Assembly (NCBI GenBank): GCA_020226215.1
Contig: CM035233.1
Location: 7,316,001-7,380,000 of the forward strand
DNA from: Sindora glabra
Taxonomy: Eukaryota; Streptophyta; Magnoliopsida; Fabales; Fabaceae
Length of the DNA stretch: 64,000 bases
Reading direction: 5' to 3'
Shown here piece after piece: positions 25,050 to 37,394 of this stretch (position 1 is its first letter; each line of letters opens with the position of its first letter). Under the pieces are notes generated by a model that did no database searches, was not told where the DNA came from, and saw nothing but the letters and a program-made list of their open reading frames with translations. A program made the translations under genes and the position numbers.

Positions 25050-26249
25050 CCTATACTTAACTGCAAGAACAAATAAACTAGTTAAATAGCATCCATGTAA
25101 TCCAACAACATGATTGGAGAGTGCTTAGCAACAAGTATTATGATGACAAGAATTTATATGTGATAATTAGTCATAAGAATTGACATCCATACCACCACCT
25201 TCTCTTCCTCTTTTGAGGTAGCAGCAACTTATCAATTTGCTTAAGTTTAGTTAATGCTCAGATATTTCTATTTTGTGATGACATTTTGTCGCTCCCCTAA
25301 AGTGTTATTTAATGCTATCAATTCCTCTAACAGCCCTTATATGCTGGGATGCTTTGAAGTTGCTAGAGCAATAACCAATATGTCTATCCTCCTTGTTAGT
25401 TAAAACTCCTCTTGTGTAGCTTGCACTTGAGTTCATCCTAATATAATGTAATATAAAATAATTAGTCATATGTTGATAAATGAATAATACGCTCTATATT
25501 GGATAAATTAATAAAATAATTACATCATTTACTATTCACCAAGTAACCTGCAAACTCTCATCTATTATGCATTTGCCTTTTTTGTTAACTTTAACTCTCA
25601 CCTATAACTTATGTCATTCAATAAAGGCAATACGAGCAAATGCTAGATTACTAGATTAAGTAGTAACCTCCTCAATGTCTTCATTCTTTTCTTTAAGTAT
25701 ATCATCCTCAAGCTTCCTATACCTTTCATAAGATAAACTATGTTTGTATTTATTTTTAGCTTGGTTGAAATTATTTTATGCACTTATGGTCTATAGGTAA
25801 GAAAAAAAAAAGTTATGAGAAAATGTTATTTCTTGTCAATAGTGGAAGAAAGATAACAATACTAAGATAACCATAAATTCTTGAAAGCATTTTGAATAAA
25901 ATTTCTCTATAAACTTGTCCTATATCTACTGGTCAATCTAGTGATATTTTGCTGTAGGAGGTCCTACCCGAGGTCCTTACTTTACCAATGTAATTATTTT
26001 TCAATGCATACTTATAATCTCTCCACCTCTTGCTTACTAATAGAAAAACATATTTTTTGTAATCCTAGTGAGTATTGAATATAGCCTGTAAGGTAACCCA
26101 CAAATAATAAAACATGATTAGTAATCCAAGACTTTTTCTTATGCACAAGTCAAAATTGAATAGAGATAAGTAGTTCATTACTAATAAATCTTCTTATATA
26201 ACATCCTTAATGTCTCCTTCCACTTAAGGTTATTCCTTAATTATAATGG
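25050..26249 (-). pseudogene. Transposase_24-like coding relic, heavily broken
   Basis: Minus-strand scraps include a GPRVGPP-type stretch near 25960, at the place where En/Spm proteins carry a conserved RGPT motif. It is followed at once by coding-like residues (DIGQVYREILFKMLSRIYGY) near 25910. Order and strand agree with the C-terminal domain at 24801-25049, so both probably belong to the same plant transposase (Ptta/En/Spm) protein. The upstream continuation appears cut off at 26249 by insertion of the 4.35-kb element, with more of the gene possibly at 30582-30794. Too eroded for exact boundaries. Confidence 0.4.
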
Positions 26250-28170
26250 CACTAGTGTAGAATTGAAAATTTATATCTAGCGGTAAATGTCAATTTACAA
26301 CAAAATCGATGTTTATTTTGATGTCATAGTATTTTTAAAATTATATGAAAGCTTAAGTTACATAATAATACAACCAATGTCTAAACATTACTTGAAAACT
26401 TACAACATTGATTTTAAAGCCAATTGTCATTTAAAATGAATTTCAAAAGCCTCATCAGAAATTGCACAATCATAAGACATTAGTTCTAGTTAATAGCTAT
26501 TCTTTAAAAGGCATTTCAAAAGTCTCATTTGAAATAGTATCCTTATTAATGGCATTTAATTAGTCACATTAGAAATCACATAATCATAAGACATTTGTTT
26601 TGTTTAATAATCTATGTCTATTTTTTTTCCTTATAAATCTTCGCTCAAACTATCTTTCTATATAAATTCTTTAGACATCTCTCCAATATGCTTTCCAGTA
26701 TTATAAGTTTAGTACATAATATTACCTCTAATCTCTCATTCCACTTTCATTAAAAAAGTGTATAATGAAAGAATCTTAACTTTTGTTTCTCTCTTATTGT
26801 ATACTTTCTAATTTTTCAAGGAGTAAAAGTGGAATGGAACAGATAATGAATGATAATTGTTGCTAATCTCTCCTTCCACTTCCATTTACTTTTTCCTTTG
26901 TATATTCTCTTATTTTTCATGCAGTAATCAAAGAGAAGAAATTTTAGTAATAATGTTAGAGTTTGCATTATGGATAAAGATTTTAATATGTAGTTATTTT
27001 TTTTATTATTTTTGTATATTTATATGTAGACATATAGTTTTTTATTATTGATAATTTAGTATAATTATTTTATATAAATTTATAGAGATATTATTTTTCT
27101 ATACTTATCTATTTATACTTTCATTATAGATAGAGCAATAACAACCAAAAATTTTAAATTTGCATGATTTTTTCTCTTTTCTTATTTGCTTATTGCTTTT
27201 ACTTAAAATTTTTTAATAGCATTTGAATTGGACAAATTAACAAGAAAAGATATGTAAAAAAATACAATGTTTTATGTTAAATTGATTCATAAATAACTTT
27301 CTTTTCATATTTAATTATTTATATAATAAAAATATATAAAAATTAAAAGACCTCTAATGAGAAAATGGTAAATATAAAAATGTTAACTTTTATAATTAAC
27401 CGACATATAATATGATGTCATTTTTTTATAATCTGTGAATATCTAAATGAATATCATCTATCAAGAAGTTTAAATAAATGAAATTGAAGAAGTGAAAATA
27501 TCTAAATGAATGAATTTATGAAAAAATTTAAATAAATAAAACTAAGAAAGTTTAAATGAATGAAACTAAAAAAGTCTAAATGAATAGATTTGAAGATAAG
27601 TTCATTAATGGAATTAATGAAGGAATTTTAAGCATTAGATGCTTTTTATGATCGTCGTTTAAGTCCATTTTAATCATTATGATAATTCATCAACTTAAAA
27701 TTATAATGTTGATTTATCTTTTGTAATCATTATGTATGTCATTTTCAATCATTGTAATAGTTAATGAATAGTTTACACATGAACTTATCACCTAACCAAC
27801 ATCTTAAGTCATCGTAACTGTAGAAATGGCTAAATTTCCAACATTATTTTTAAATTAATAACTAACATTTGCTTATTTTGCTCTTGGCTTATAAATATGA
27901 CTTTTCCTCCTTATTTAAAACAAATTGGTGATATATGAGGATATCTTTTCTTTCATACAAAAGAGGGCTTCTAAGGTGCTTTATTCCATCGAATTTATGT
28001 CTAGTAAAGTGCTTGATTTCTTTATTTAGTATGTACCTTTAACTATCATTGTGCTTCAATATGAGATTGAAGATATGTTACTTGCTCTATATACTATCTT
28101 AAACTTAGTAAAATAAGTTTTATTTGTGCTTTGCCAATTGATACTATCTGATAAATGTAGAATATGGTTG

Positions 28171-28316
28171 TACAGAAATTATTAGTTACAATAAGATTAT
28201 CAACCATTAAAACTCACACCTCTATAAATTATGTTTTTTTGTCCACTGTAAGAGACATGCTTCATAGAGTCATGAGTTTTGATTGTCCATAATCTTATTA
28301 CAACTTATAATTTCTA
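28171..28316 (+). other. Conserved hairpin, sister copy
   Basis: Left arm 28171-28216 and right arm 28273-28316 pair over about 44 bp with a loop of about 56 nt. It corresponds to the hairpin at 20949-21089. The arms stay complementary although both copies have changed elsewhere. Confidence 0.65.
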
Positions 28317-28965
28317 CACCATTAAATTTTGCACTTCAAAAGAAATTTTAAGAGATTTTAGAACAATTGCCTAACAATAGATGGTACTAATTGGCATGGC
28401 ACAAATTGAACATTAATTACCAAATTGAGGATAACACATGAAGCAAGTGCTAGCATGTCCTTATATTGAAAAATAAGGATAATTAATAGCTTATAACAAA
28501 TGAAGTAATCAAATAAAATGAAGAAATTACAAGCAAAAGAAGCACTCTTCTTGCTAATTTGTGTAGGGATGCCATATATGTTTATTATAAATAAAAATTC
28601 CATTGTTCATTGTACATAATAGTTTTTTCTTCATATATGTTCATATTCTGATATAGAAATAAATGAAATGGCAGAAATAATTTTCATAATAGATTATCTC
28701 CTTTCTCATATGTTTTATTTACATTCTATCTATTGATTTTTATGTCTATTTAATCGTATAAGAAAAGTATCATAATACAAAAAGGAATTTTAATACTACC
28801 AATTCAATTAAAGTAACTTAAATAAAAAATAAAAAAGCATTAATTCACAAAATGATGTCATGTTCTTTACAGGATTTAAACTTAGGACATATAATATCTT
28901 TGCCTATATATATGATATATATAAGTTATGTTTTTGAATTCTTATTTGATATATGTGCGTGCGTG

Positions 28966-28968
<3 letters not shown>

Positions 28969-29023
<55 letters not shown>
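28969..29023. repeat. (GT)n microsatellite
   Basis: About 27 GT units after a short gtgcgtgcgtgca lead. The sister element has only a short gtgtgtgtgca at the matching place (near 21690), so the expansion happened after the copies separated. Confidence 0.95.
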
Positions 29024-29024
<1 letters not shown>

Positions 29025-30108
29025 TATATATAAACTAGAAATTGTAAATTCTAATGCATATAATGTGTACAATTAAATTAATTTTAGTCTAATATATACA
29101 TGTTTATTGTATTTAGCCATTCTAGAAAAGTTCTAGGATTGTTCTACAATGGTTATAGAAAAAGATGAGTAAAAGAAAAGAAAACTCTTTTTTTATCAGA
29201 AGACATCCATATATTAAAACATTGATTTTTATTTAGTAATCAACATTAAAGATTACTTAATAAGATGATGTCATTGTATTAAGGATGAAAATGGTTTCTT
29301 ATAATTAATATCTATTAATAAATTTAAGCACCAGTTCATTTCAAAAACCAATGTGGAAACTTAGGTCACTAATGCAAATTGAGAATTAAAAGGTTAAAGT
29401 ATGACATGAGTTTAGGATAAAAAAAGTGAAGCACGATGCTATTTGCAAATTTTATTCAAAAGCTCCACTAACTCTAAAATAATTCTTTATCTAATAAGGT
29501 ATGCTTTCTTTCCAAACATAATATCATTCTCTTTGATTTTGTATTTTTTCTCGCTAATTATTTTGTAGGATTGAAGCTCAATTAACCAATGGCTAAATAT
29601 GCAAGGTTTAACACTCACTAAAAAAATGCATAATGGTAAGGATTTTAATCTTTTATGTTTATTTTTGCAATTTAGTTTTTGATTTTCTTTTTGATCTTTT
29701 TTTGTTGTCAATTATTTTGATGCAACTTTTATAAGTTTGCACACATAAGAAATTTGATCTCATTCATCTTCTTTAGTATTCTATCATTATCTACTATATT
29801 TTCATGTAAAAAATGTGTAATACACCAATTTTTCATGAATGCTCATTGCATATAGAGGTCTTGTATTCAAAAAGCTTTTTCTAGAAAGTGTAAACCTCTT
29901 ATACCGAGCTACAAGTATTAAGACATAAATTTAGTAAAGCTCTCATATTTAATTGTGGTATTGTATACAATCTTTCACTATTTTCAATATTTTGTTATTC
30001 AATGTATCCTTTAAAGTTATTTAAATTTATATTATAGAGTAATAAGAGATTTTGACTTTTTATATCTTTTTAGGAATACAAAAGAAATAGCAAGGATGAA
30101 TGTGTGAG

Positions 30109-30295
30109 GAACATAGGGATAGGTTTAAAGTTTGAGACAAGGGAATAAAGAACTAGAGAGATGAAGGAAGTGATGAGCATGGGGATAGGGTTAAGGTTTA
30201 GGATGAGGGAGTGAAGAATTGGAGGGGATAAAGGGAGTGATTAACATGGAAATGAGATTAGTGTTTAGAATGTAGGAGTAAAGAACTAGGAGCTC
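30109..30295 (+). repeat. Purine-rich tandem repeat, 66-67-bp units, 2.8 copies
   Basis: Units start at 30109, 30175 and 30242 with '(g)aacat.gggataggttta.ag' and contain 'gag(g)gagtaaagaact.gag'. The matching place in the sister element (near 32700-32760) has a single unit, so the array expanded in this copy only. Frames through it are closed. Confidence 0.7.
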
Positions 30296-30581
30296 GGATT
30301 TAAGTTGTTGGGATAGGAGGATATACAATGTTGATTATTTAAATAAACTAACATGTTATTTTAGTTATTAAATGTAAAGTTTTAGAAAATAAACAATGTT
30401 TAATATTATTTTCCAATATTATAGAAATATAAATAATGTAAATTTTCATGAAATAAAAAACTATATTATTTTTCTACTTTTTTGATAGTTTACAAATTGA
30501 TATTGAAATCATATATACTACAATAATTAATTACACTTTGGTCGATTTCCAACATGTGATCTCTTAAATATTCAATGTTAA

Positions 30582-30794
30582 TTAACTATTTTGTAGTAGA
30601 ATAAGCACCTTGATGCGTACCAAGGTAACTGGTGAAATCAATTCCACTAGGGTCATATATAGCTCTTTCTTCATTGAAATATACCACAACTTATTCTTTA
30701 TGGAGCACTTAAGGACTATGTCCCTCTTAATTGTAAGGTCCCTAGTGCCTTTTCTTTTTTTACCGCCTTTACCGAAGTTTCTAGATGCGTCCAT
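30582..30794 (-). pseudogene. Possible transposase coding fragment of the 9.96-kb element
   Basis: A 70-codon minus-strand stretch with lysine/arginine-rich start (MDASRNFGKGGKKRKGTRDL) and later ELISPVTLVRIK. Its last 18 bp overlap the right end of the inserted 4.35-kb element, as expected if the insertion cut a gene here and the rest lies at 26249 and below. The basic KKRKG-TRDL segment is reminiscent of the region before the RGPT motif of En/Spm proteins, but similarity is too weak to name. The overlapping plus-strand frame is its antisense. Confidence 0.35.
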
Positions 30795-31784
30795 GTCACT
30801 AAGAGACTTAACAAAATTAACAAAAATATTTAACTTATGTGTGAAGCAACATTTGATAAATAATCGAGCACTTACATGTGATTACTTAAATAAAAAGGAA
30901 TAATTTGAAATTATTTTATCACATTCAATTTAATCCTAAAATAAAATTTTATTTTCAAAAAATAACTTCCAAGCAACAAAGTTATATAATTGTAGAAAGT
31001 CACTCTATAAATATAGCATCCAAGCAAAAATGATATTTTTTGTCACTATAAGCATAAAACATGACATGTATTCAATTATTTTAACTACTCATATTAAATA
31101 ATACTTCTAAAATATATAACTAACCATTGAAGAGTAATTTTAAAGTATGAAAATGAAAACTTTTCAACAATAAATGACAATGCTTAAGCATTAACCCAAA
31201 GACCATAATTAAAACATAAAATGCTCATAAAGCATAAGTGAATCAAGGAAAATACCCTAGAAGGATAGGAGTAGATGGTTAAAGATGGTTGAAGGTTGGC
31301 ATGCATAATTGAATAAACATTAGAGAAAATTGAGTAAAGAGCACAAAAGAGTTAAACACAAATTGTTGTACAATACAAGTCTATCTGTGGTACTAAGAAA
31401 TAAAGATAATGTAAAAATAGGTGCCTCTATGTTTGAATGTCGATTGATACTATAATTGACATATAATATTTTATGTATAATTACAAAAATGCTTCAGGGT
31501 GAATAGTTATTTATAAGAATTGATTTCTAATGTTTGGCTACTTTTTGAACAAAATGGTTCACTTTCATTTTCCATATTGGTTTTCCATGTTGGTTGCTTG
31601 AACAACCATTATAGAAATTTTTTTCCCTCATCATACACCTTACAATAGATAATTACATTTTATAATATTGATTATTTATTTAAATCCATGTTATAAATTA
31701 TGCTTATTTATAAAAAAAATTATTGTATCATCACATACATTGGTTTACTCATTAATTGACATTAATGTGGCGATGTTAAAGAAC
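30795..31784. other. Right interior of the 9.96-kb CACTA element
   Basis: AT-rich, presumed 5' non-coding and subterminal sequence of the minus-strand element. Words such as 'ccatgttggttgcttgaacaacc' near 31585 and 'cattggttt' near 31738 resemble its subterminal repeats at the left end. Confidence 0.4.
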
Positions 31785-31799
31785 AATTCTATAGTAATG

Positions 31800-33069
31800 A
31801 ATATTATGATGTTAGTTCTTATTTAGTGACAGATATTAAACATTACTTAATAGAATAACATCAACATATGAAAGAAGATGGTGCTTTATACTTAATTAAT
31901 GTTTAGGTTTTTATTTAGATGTTAGTTGTTTGTATTAACTAATGTGGAAACATAAACCACAAGCGCAAATTAAAAATGAAAAGATTAAAGTATAGTGTGA
32001 GTTGAAAATAAAAAGAGTAAAGAACAATTCTTTTTGTAAATTTTATCTCAAAACTCTTTTGACTCTAAAATGATTCTCTATCATATTCTCATTCCAACCT
32101 TAAAATGCTTATCTTCTTCTTCTTCTTCTTCTTCTTTTTATGTTTTTGCCCACCAATTACTTTCCATAATTGAAGCTCTATTATCCTATTGCTAAATATG
32201 TATTGACATGCACTCTTGGAAAAATAAAAAATATAAAATTAAAGATTTGTTAAAGTTTTAAGTTTTTTCTTGTAATTTAGTTTCTTTTTTTTATAATCGG
32301 TCATATTTTATTGCCTATCTATCATTTTGATATATTTGTTACAAGTTTTTACATATAAAAACTTTGATCTCATTCATGTTCTTTAATATTTTGTGGTATT
32401 ATCTACTATTTATTTATATGAAAATGTATAATATATATCATACACTAATTTTTCATGGATGTTCATTGCATCTATAGGTATTGTATTTAAAAGATTTTTA
32501 TAAGAGGTACATGCCTCACATATTGAGCAATAAATATTAACATAGATTTAGCAAAACATCTATATCTGATTAGAGTATTTTATATAATCTTTTATTATTC
32601 AATTTATTCTTTATAATCATTAAAATTAGGATTTCGTAAAGTCATAAAAGATGTTAATTTCTATTTTTGGTTAGGAATACAAGAGAAATAAAGATGATAA
32701 TAGAGCAAGGAATCAAAGAATAGGATTAAGGTTTGGGACAAAGGAGTGAGAAAAAAGGGATGGCTAATTAATCTAGTTAGTATAGTAAGATATATCACAT
32801 TAGTTATTAAAATAAACCAACATGAAATCATAAAAATTTAACATTAGCTATTTTAAAACAAACAATGTTTAATGTTGTTTTCCATTACGATAAGAAATTA
32901 AATGGCATCAATTTTTTTTATATAAAAACATACATAATTCTTATATTTTATGACATTTTCAAAATCAACATTAAAATTGCATATACAATAATGTTTAATT
33001 AAATATCAAACAACTTCTAACATTTAATCCCTTGAACACTAGACATTAATCAATTATTTTATAGCAATA
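31800..33069. mobile_element. Outer CACTA-family element, right part (copy C)
   Basis: Begins directly after the CACTA terminus at 31799 and aligns with 29213-30599 of the uninterrupted sister: 'acttaata(a)ga' start, 'aatgtggaaac', 'ctctaaaat.attct', 'gctaaatatg', 'gatctcattcat.ttctttag', 'ttttcatg.atg.tcattgcat', and the end 'attattttatagcaata'. Together with 18922-21837 it restores one element. A (CTT)n tract at 32112-32137 is private to this copy. Confidence 0.65.
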
Positions 33070-34061
33070 TTTATTGCAAGCTAGATATATTCACAATTTA
33101 GTAGTGGAATAACCTATTACTAATATGTTTTTAATGAAATGATGCATTTCGTTTAATGACAAATATTTACTCTTTCATGGCAAAGTCTATCATAATTTTT
33201 TTAAGAAAAATATAGTTATACAGTAAAACACTTTTCTAAATTCTTACTCAAAAACATATTGCTAAATCTATCAATGATTTTTTAAAAAAATCATCATTAA
33301 TTCCATCAAAATAAATTCAATGCAAATTAGCAATAAAATTAGTTACAGATCAATACAATTTCATTGCTAGTTCCATTATTAAATGGAATTATTCATATAA
33401 GAGGAGATTTTTGGATAGGTTATACAATTTGTTTGAAATCCTCAAACATGATATAAGCCTTAAACTTATCATGTATTATTGAATCTTATATGATATGACA
33501 AATGAGGCTTTAAAAATTAAAAAGATAATTGCTAACATCTTAAAAAATAATTTGAATATAATTTAAAATAATAGTGGTTAATATTAAAAAAATTTAATTA
33601 TTTTATCTTTATTCAATTCATTGTATTTTTATATTGAATAGAATAAGCAAATATAGTGAACATAATTATTTTTAAATAATTTTTTAGGATGAATAGAATT
33701 TCCTTGATCTTGATAATTAAAAAATTTAAAGAAAATAAAGTTATTATGATTTAACGTATAATATATATATCTAAATAACTTTTTTATGGAATTAAATAAT
33801 TTTTTTTATTCTTTTCATTAAAAAAAATACTTCATGTTTAGTTTTTAAAAAAAAAATATATCAACTCTTTAACCATTGTAATCAATTTTGATCATTATTT
33901 AAGGATTAAATCATATTTGTTAGCATTATTTATAATAATTCAAAGATAGTTTTTTTTTTCAGAAAGAGTAGATAATATTGAAAATTTTAATTATTTTATT
34001 TTTATTTAATACATTGTATTTTCAAATTGAATAAAATAAATTCATTGCAATTTAATCTATG

Positions 34062-34092
<31 letters not shown>

Positions 34093-35929
34093 AACATTTT
34101 TATAAAATTTTAAAAAATTGTTCACTTATATAAAAAAATGTTTTAAGGTCATTTTTATTAAAAAAAATTTTTCATAATAGATGTTATGTATGATATGATT
34201 TGATTGGTAGGCAATTTTTTTTATAATTATGTATTGAAATTATTACAAAAATTACAATATTAGAGATTAATATTCCATTTAAAGTAAACATAATATTTGT
34301 CCTCTCATTTATAAATTATAAAGATAGTAACTATTATATCATTTAAATTTTATAACTACTACTATTGAGCTTTTATTTTTACTTTTATTATAATTATTCA
34401 TTTCTCTATTTACTTGAAATGTTAAAATATATGAAAAATATTAAAATTAATTATTAAATAACACCTTAGTAATGTAAAATACATATTTATTTTTTAATAT
34501 ATTTTTATCATTTATTCTAATATTACATGTGAAGTAAGAAACATATAATTATAATAAAAGTTAAAATAAGAGACTAATAATATTAGTTATAAAATTTGAA
34601 ATATGTGATAGTCGTTACTTTTATAAATGAAAAATTAAATGCTGTGTTTATTCAATTTTTTTGTTTAATCTGATTAATCTTCTTTGTTTGAATTTTTTTC
34701 TTTGCATAAATTATTGTTGCAAGTAAAATATAGATTATCTTATCAAGAAATAAATGTGCACTATGTGTTGACAGAAGTCATATTTTTCTAATTTATTGCT
34801 CTATGTTGTTGCTTTTGTTTTCTACATATATTTTTAACCGATATTTATACATTATATATTGTGTTTGAACTCTATTTTTTCACTTGTACTTGGCATGGAC
34901 ACTACATTAGTCATTATATTTTGAGGACAAAATTTAGTTAAAAATTTCTTAAATTTTTATCATGAGGTTCTCGAATCAAACCATCACATGTTTGTTAAAT
35001 GTTTTATTTAAAAAAATTATCATATTGATAGGTGTTATAATTATCGTATTATAATTATTAATAATAATTAAATAAAATAATCAATAAAAATATTATTATT
35101 TGATCTGAAAATCCTATAATAAACGAAGATAGCATGGAATGCCCTTCTTTTGAGCCAGGGAATTAGCTGAAAAGATAATGACAAAAAGTAAATAGAAAAA
35201 TGTAAAATGCATCCTTTAATTTTGAGATGGTAGCATTTTATCCTTACCAACTTTAAAGACTCGCAAATTAAATTAAACTATAAAAAATTTGAAATTAAAA
35301 AGTAATATTTATTAAATTATTATTTTTAGTAAATTATAGAATTTTTAGATAAAAATCATAATATTATTATATATTATTTATTATGTATTTTATTTACTGT
35401 ATACAATTTTGTAAATCATTTTCAAAATTTTAATTAAAATTAAAAAATTTATATATTTAATTTAATTTAATTTATATTATTTATATAATATAAAATTTAT
35501 ATAAAATGATAAATTAAAATATAAAAATATAATATTTTTTATTTAAAATTTTTCAAAAAATTATGTAATTTAATAAAATGATCAATTAAATAAATAATAA
35601 ATGTTAACTTTAAAATTTATATAGTTAAAGGATGTTATTTACATTAGTAAAAATAAAAGACAACAATTAAAAAATTGAAAAAATATTTTATGGTTAATTT
35701 TATCATGCATTGAATAAATTTCAATGCATTAATGAATTGATTTATTTAACAAATTATGAGCTATTAAATTAAAAAAATATAAAAATTTAGTGTGAATCAT
35801 TGAATATTCAATATATTAATAAACTTAAAACATAGAAAAACACACCATGTTTTATTTTTTTTTTCAGAGGTATATTATATCATTTTGAAAATTTATGTAC
35901 CAAATTATCCCTTGTGTCACCTTATGATC
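33070..35929. other. AT-rich spacer
   Basis: No coding or structural features except a TA microsatellite at 34067-34092 and a weak duplication of 'taattattttatcttt/tttatttaat.cattgtattttcaaattgaataaaata' near 33598 and 33990. The word attagtagtgg at 33096-33106 resembles a CACTA right end but lacks a partner. Confidence 0.5.
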
Positions 35930-36130
35930 CTTTTTCCCCCCCTCGTAAAATAAAGGTGTGGAATCCGACGCCCATTACGGAGCCAGGCATCCGCGCATTC
36001 GGGTTGGAGGCAAGTGGACTGGAGGGAAGGAAATTTAGATAAGCGGACCGGAGATTTGCCCTAGAATAAAGACGCCATTTATTTATTTATTTGGCACTCT
36101 CTTCCTCTGTTATTAATATCATCAAAGGTG
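35930..36130 (+). promoter_or_regulatory. GC-rich island with possible leader exon and splice donor
   Basis: An abrupt rise in GC within very AT-rich DNA (ccgacgcccattacggagcc, catccgcgcattcgggttgg, gcggaccggag). It is followed by an atttatttatttattt run, a CT-rich stretch (ggcactctcttcctctg) and atcatcaaag|gtgagc, which looks like the end of a non-coding exon with a GT donor. About 1.3 kb of AT-rich, intron-like DNA follows, and then the exon-like tract at 37.4 kb. This could be the promoter and first exon of a lost host gene. No start codon with a coding frame was found. Confidence 0.3.
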
Positions 36131-37394
36131 AGCAATGTTTAATAATAATTTTAAAACCTTAAAGGTAATTTTTCCCTTATAATTGATATTATAATAACTT
36201 ACAATAAATAATTAAATCTATTAAAATATTGTTAAAAACATTATCAATAGGTTGTACTGTTTAAAAAACATTGATACTATGTTTATAATTATTTTATTTT
36301 ATTCTTTAATTAAAATTAAAAAAATTTACCAAAAAATGTAACAAAATAAACTGAAACCTTGTTTATTTTTTAGAAGATAATTTTCGTACAAAAATTTTAT
36401 TTTCTTTTACATGAGTAAAGAAATACCATAGATTTCTATACCTTGTATTAAAAAAATGATTCCTAAAGATATAATAGAGAATTAAAATGATTTTCTCTTT
36501 AAAAAAAAATTTACTTTTCATCAAATTTTTTACATTTAATATTAAATATATTAACTATTTTTTACTATCGTAATAGTTTATAATTATGTTTGTGTAGAAT
36601 ATATTTTTTTTATCAAAACAAATGGAATCTAAGGCTTCATATAATTTTTTAAAATAATTAAATATTAAATTGAAGTTTAATTAAGATATATTAAATATTT
36701 ATTGTGATAAATTTCAGTTCATATAATTCAAACATGGCTCCTCAATCTATCTAGATGTTATAAGAACAATATTTATTTTTAAATTGTAATTATTATTTTA
36801 ATAAAATAATGATTATTGATTGTTACGGAATAAATTGAAGAATAAAAAAAATAAATAGTATTTATGTCTTAAAACCATTTGATTTGTGTCTATACAATAA
36901 AATTGAATTTATACGATGAATATTTTTTTCGTTCAATCTTTCTAATGTGATTCTAATTTTAATTATACCAAATTATACCTAATTTTAATTCTTCTAGTTT
37001 TAATAATACAAAATCTAAAATTTTAATTTTTTTATGTTTTAATTGAATAGATTATTTTAGTACCTACTTTAAAAAAAGAGTAATATTAAAAATACTCTCA
37101 AAACGTCCCTAAGTCTGTCTTGCATTTTATTAGGACCCAATCTATATTAATGGGAGTGTTTTAAAAGTATCTTAGAGAACATAACTCCAATATTTTTCTT
37201 AATGACTAATTAATTTATCTTAAATTTTATCAATCATAATCCTTATTTAGTGATAGTTAATAATTTATTTCATGATATTAAATATTAATAAAATTAATGT
37301 CTTTTTCAAAAGTAAAATTATGTTTAATCTAGACTTTTAAATTATTTTATTACTTAATTTTTTTCATTCTTTCTCCTTAAAAAAATTTCAAAAT
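36131..37394. other. AT-rich spacer or intron-like tract
   Basis: No coding sequence. Base composition would suit a long intron between the island at 35.9 kb and the exon-like tract at 37.4 kb, but nothing proves a transcript. Confidence 0.4.

Larger units (their letters stand above)
26250..30599. mobile_element. 4.35-kb non-autonomous CACTA-family element (copy B)
   Basis: Starts cactagtgtagaattg and ends aactattttgtagtag, degenerate CACTA-type termini (reverse complement of the end: ctactacaaaatag). Its first 2.95 kb aligns with 18922-21837 and its last 1.4 kb with 31800-33069, so it is the uninterrupted sister of the outer element. It contains subterminal repeats (26.28-26.6 kb), TATA-like words near 26634 and 27889, the conserved hairpin, a GT microsatellite and a purine-rich tandem repeat. 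No transposase is encoded. Flanking triplets tgg and aat do not match, so the exact ends or the insertion mechanism remain unsure. It separates transposase relics of the larger element that lie on both sides. Confidence 0.6.
21838..31799 (-). mobile_element. 9.96-kb CACTA (En/Spm) element, itself interrupted
   Basis: The left terminus starts CACTACTATAGAAAAATC at 21838. The right terminus ends ATTCTATAGTAATG at 31799, whose reverse complement starts CATTACTATAGAAT. Flanking triplets aac and aat fit a 3-bp target duplication with one change. The flanks belong to one older element, whose halves line up across the insertion against the intact sister at 26250-30599, so this is a clean insertion. 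Subterminal repeats ('aactgatgt', 'taaccaatgtt' words) lie at 22.0-22.2 kb. Transposase relics read on the minus strand at 30582-30794 and 24801-26000. The 4.35-kb sister element sits within it. Its coding capacity is entirely broken. Confidence 0.65.

Noticed and set aside
28852..29076. Plus-strand open frame with a Val-Cys run
   Set aside because: It is a translation of the GT microsatellite inside a non-coding transposon.
30610..30903. 97-codon plus-strand frame
   Set aside because: It is antisense to the lysine-rich minus-strand fragment, and the residues look like reverse-strand shadow. No homology recognised.
33096..33106. CACTA-like right end (tttagtagtgg)
   Set aside because: No matching left end, no triplet duplication. 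The alignment with the sister element ends about 30 bp earlier.
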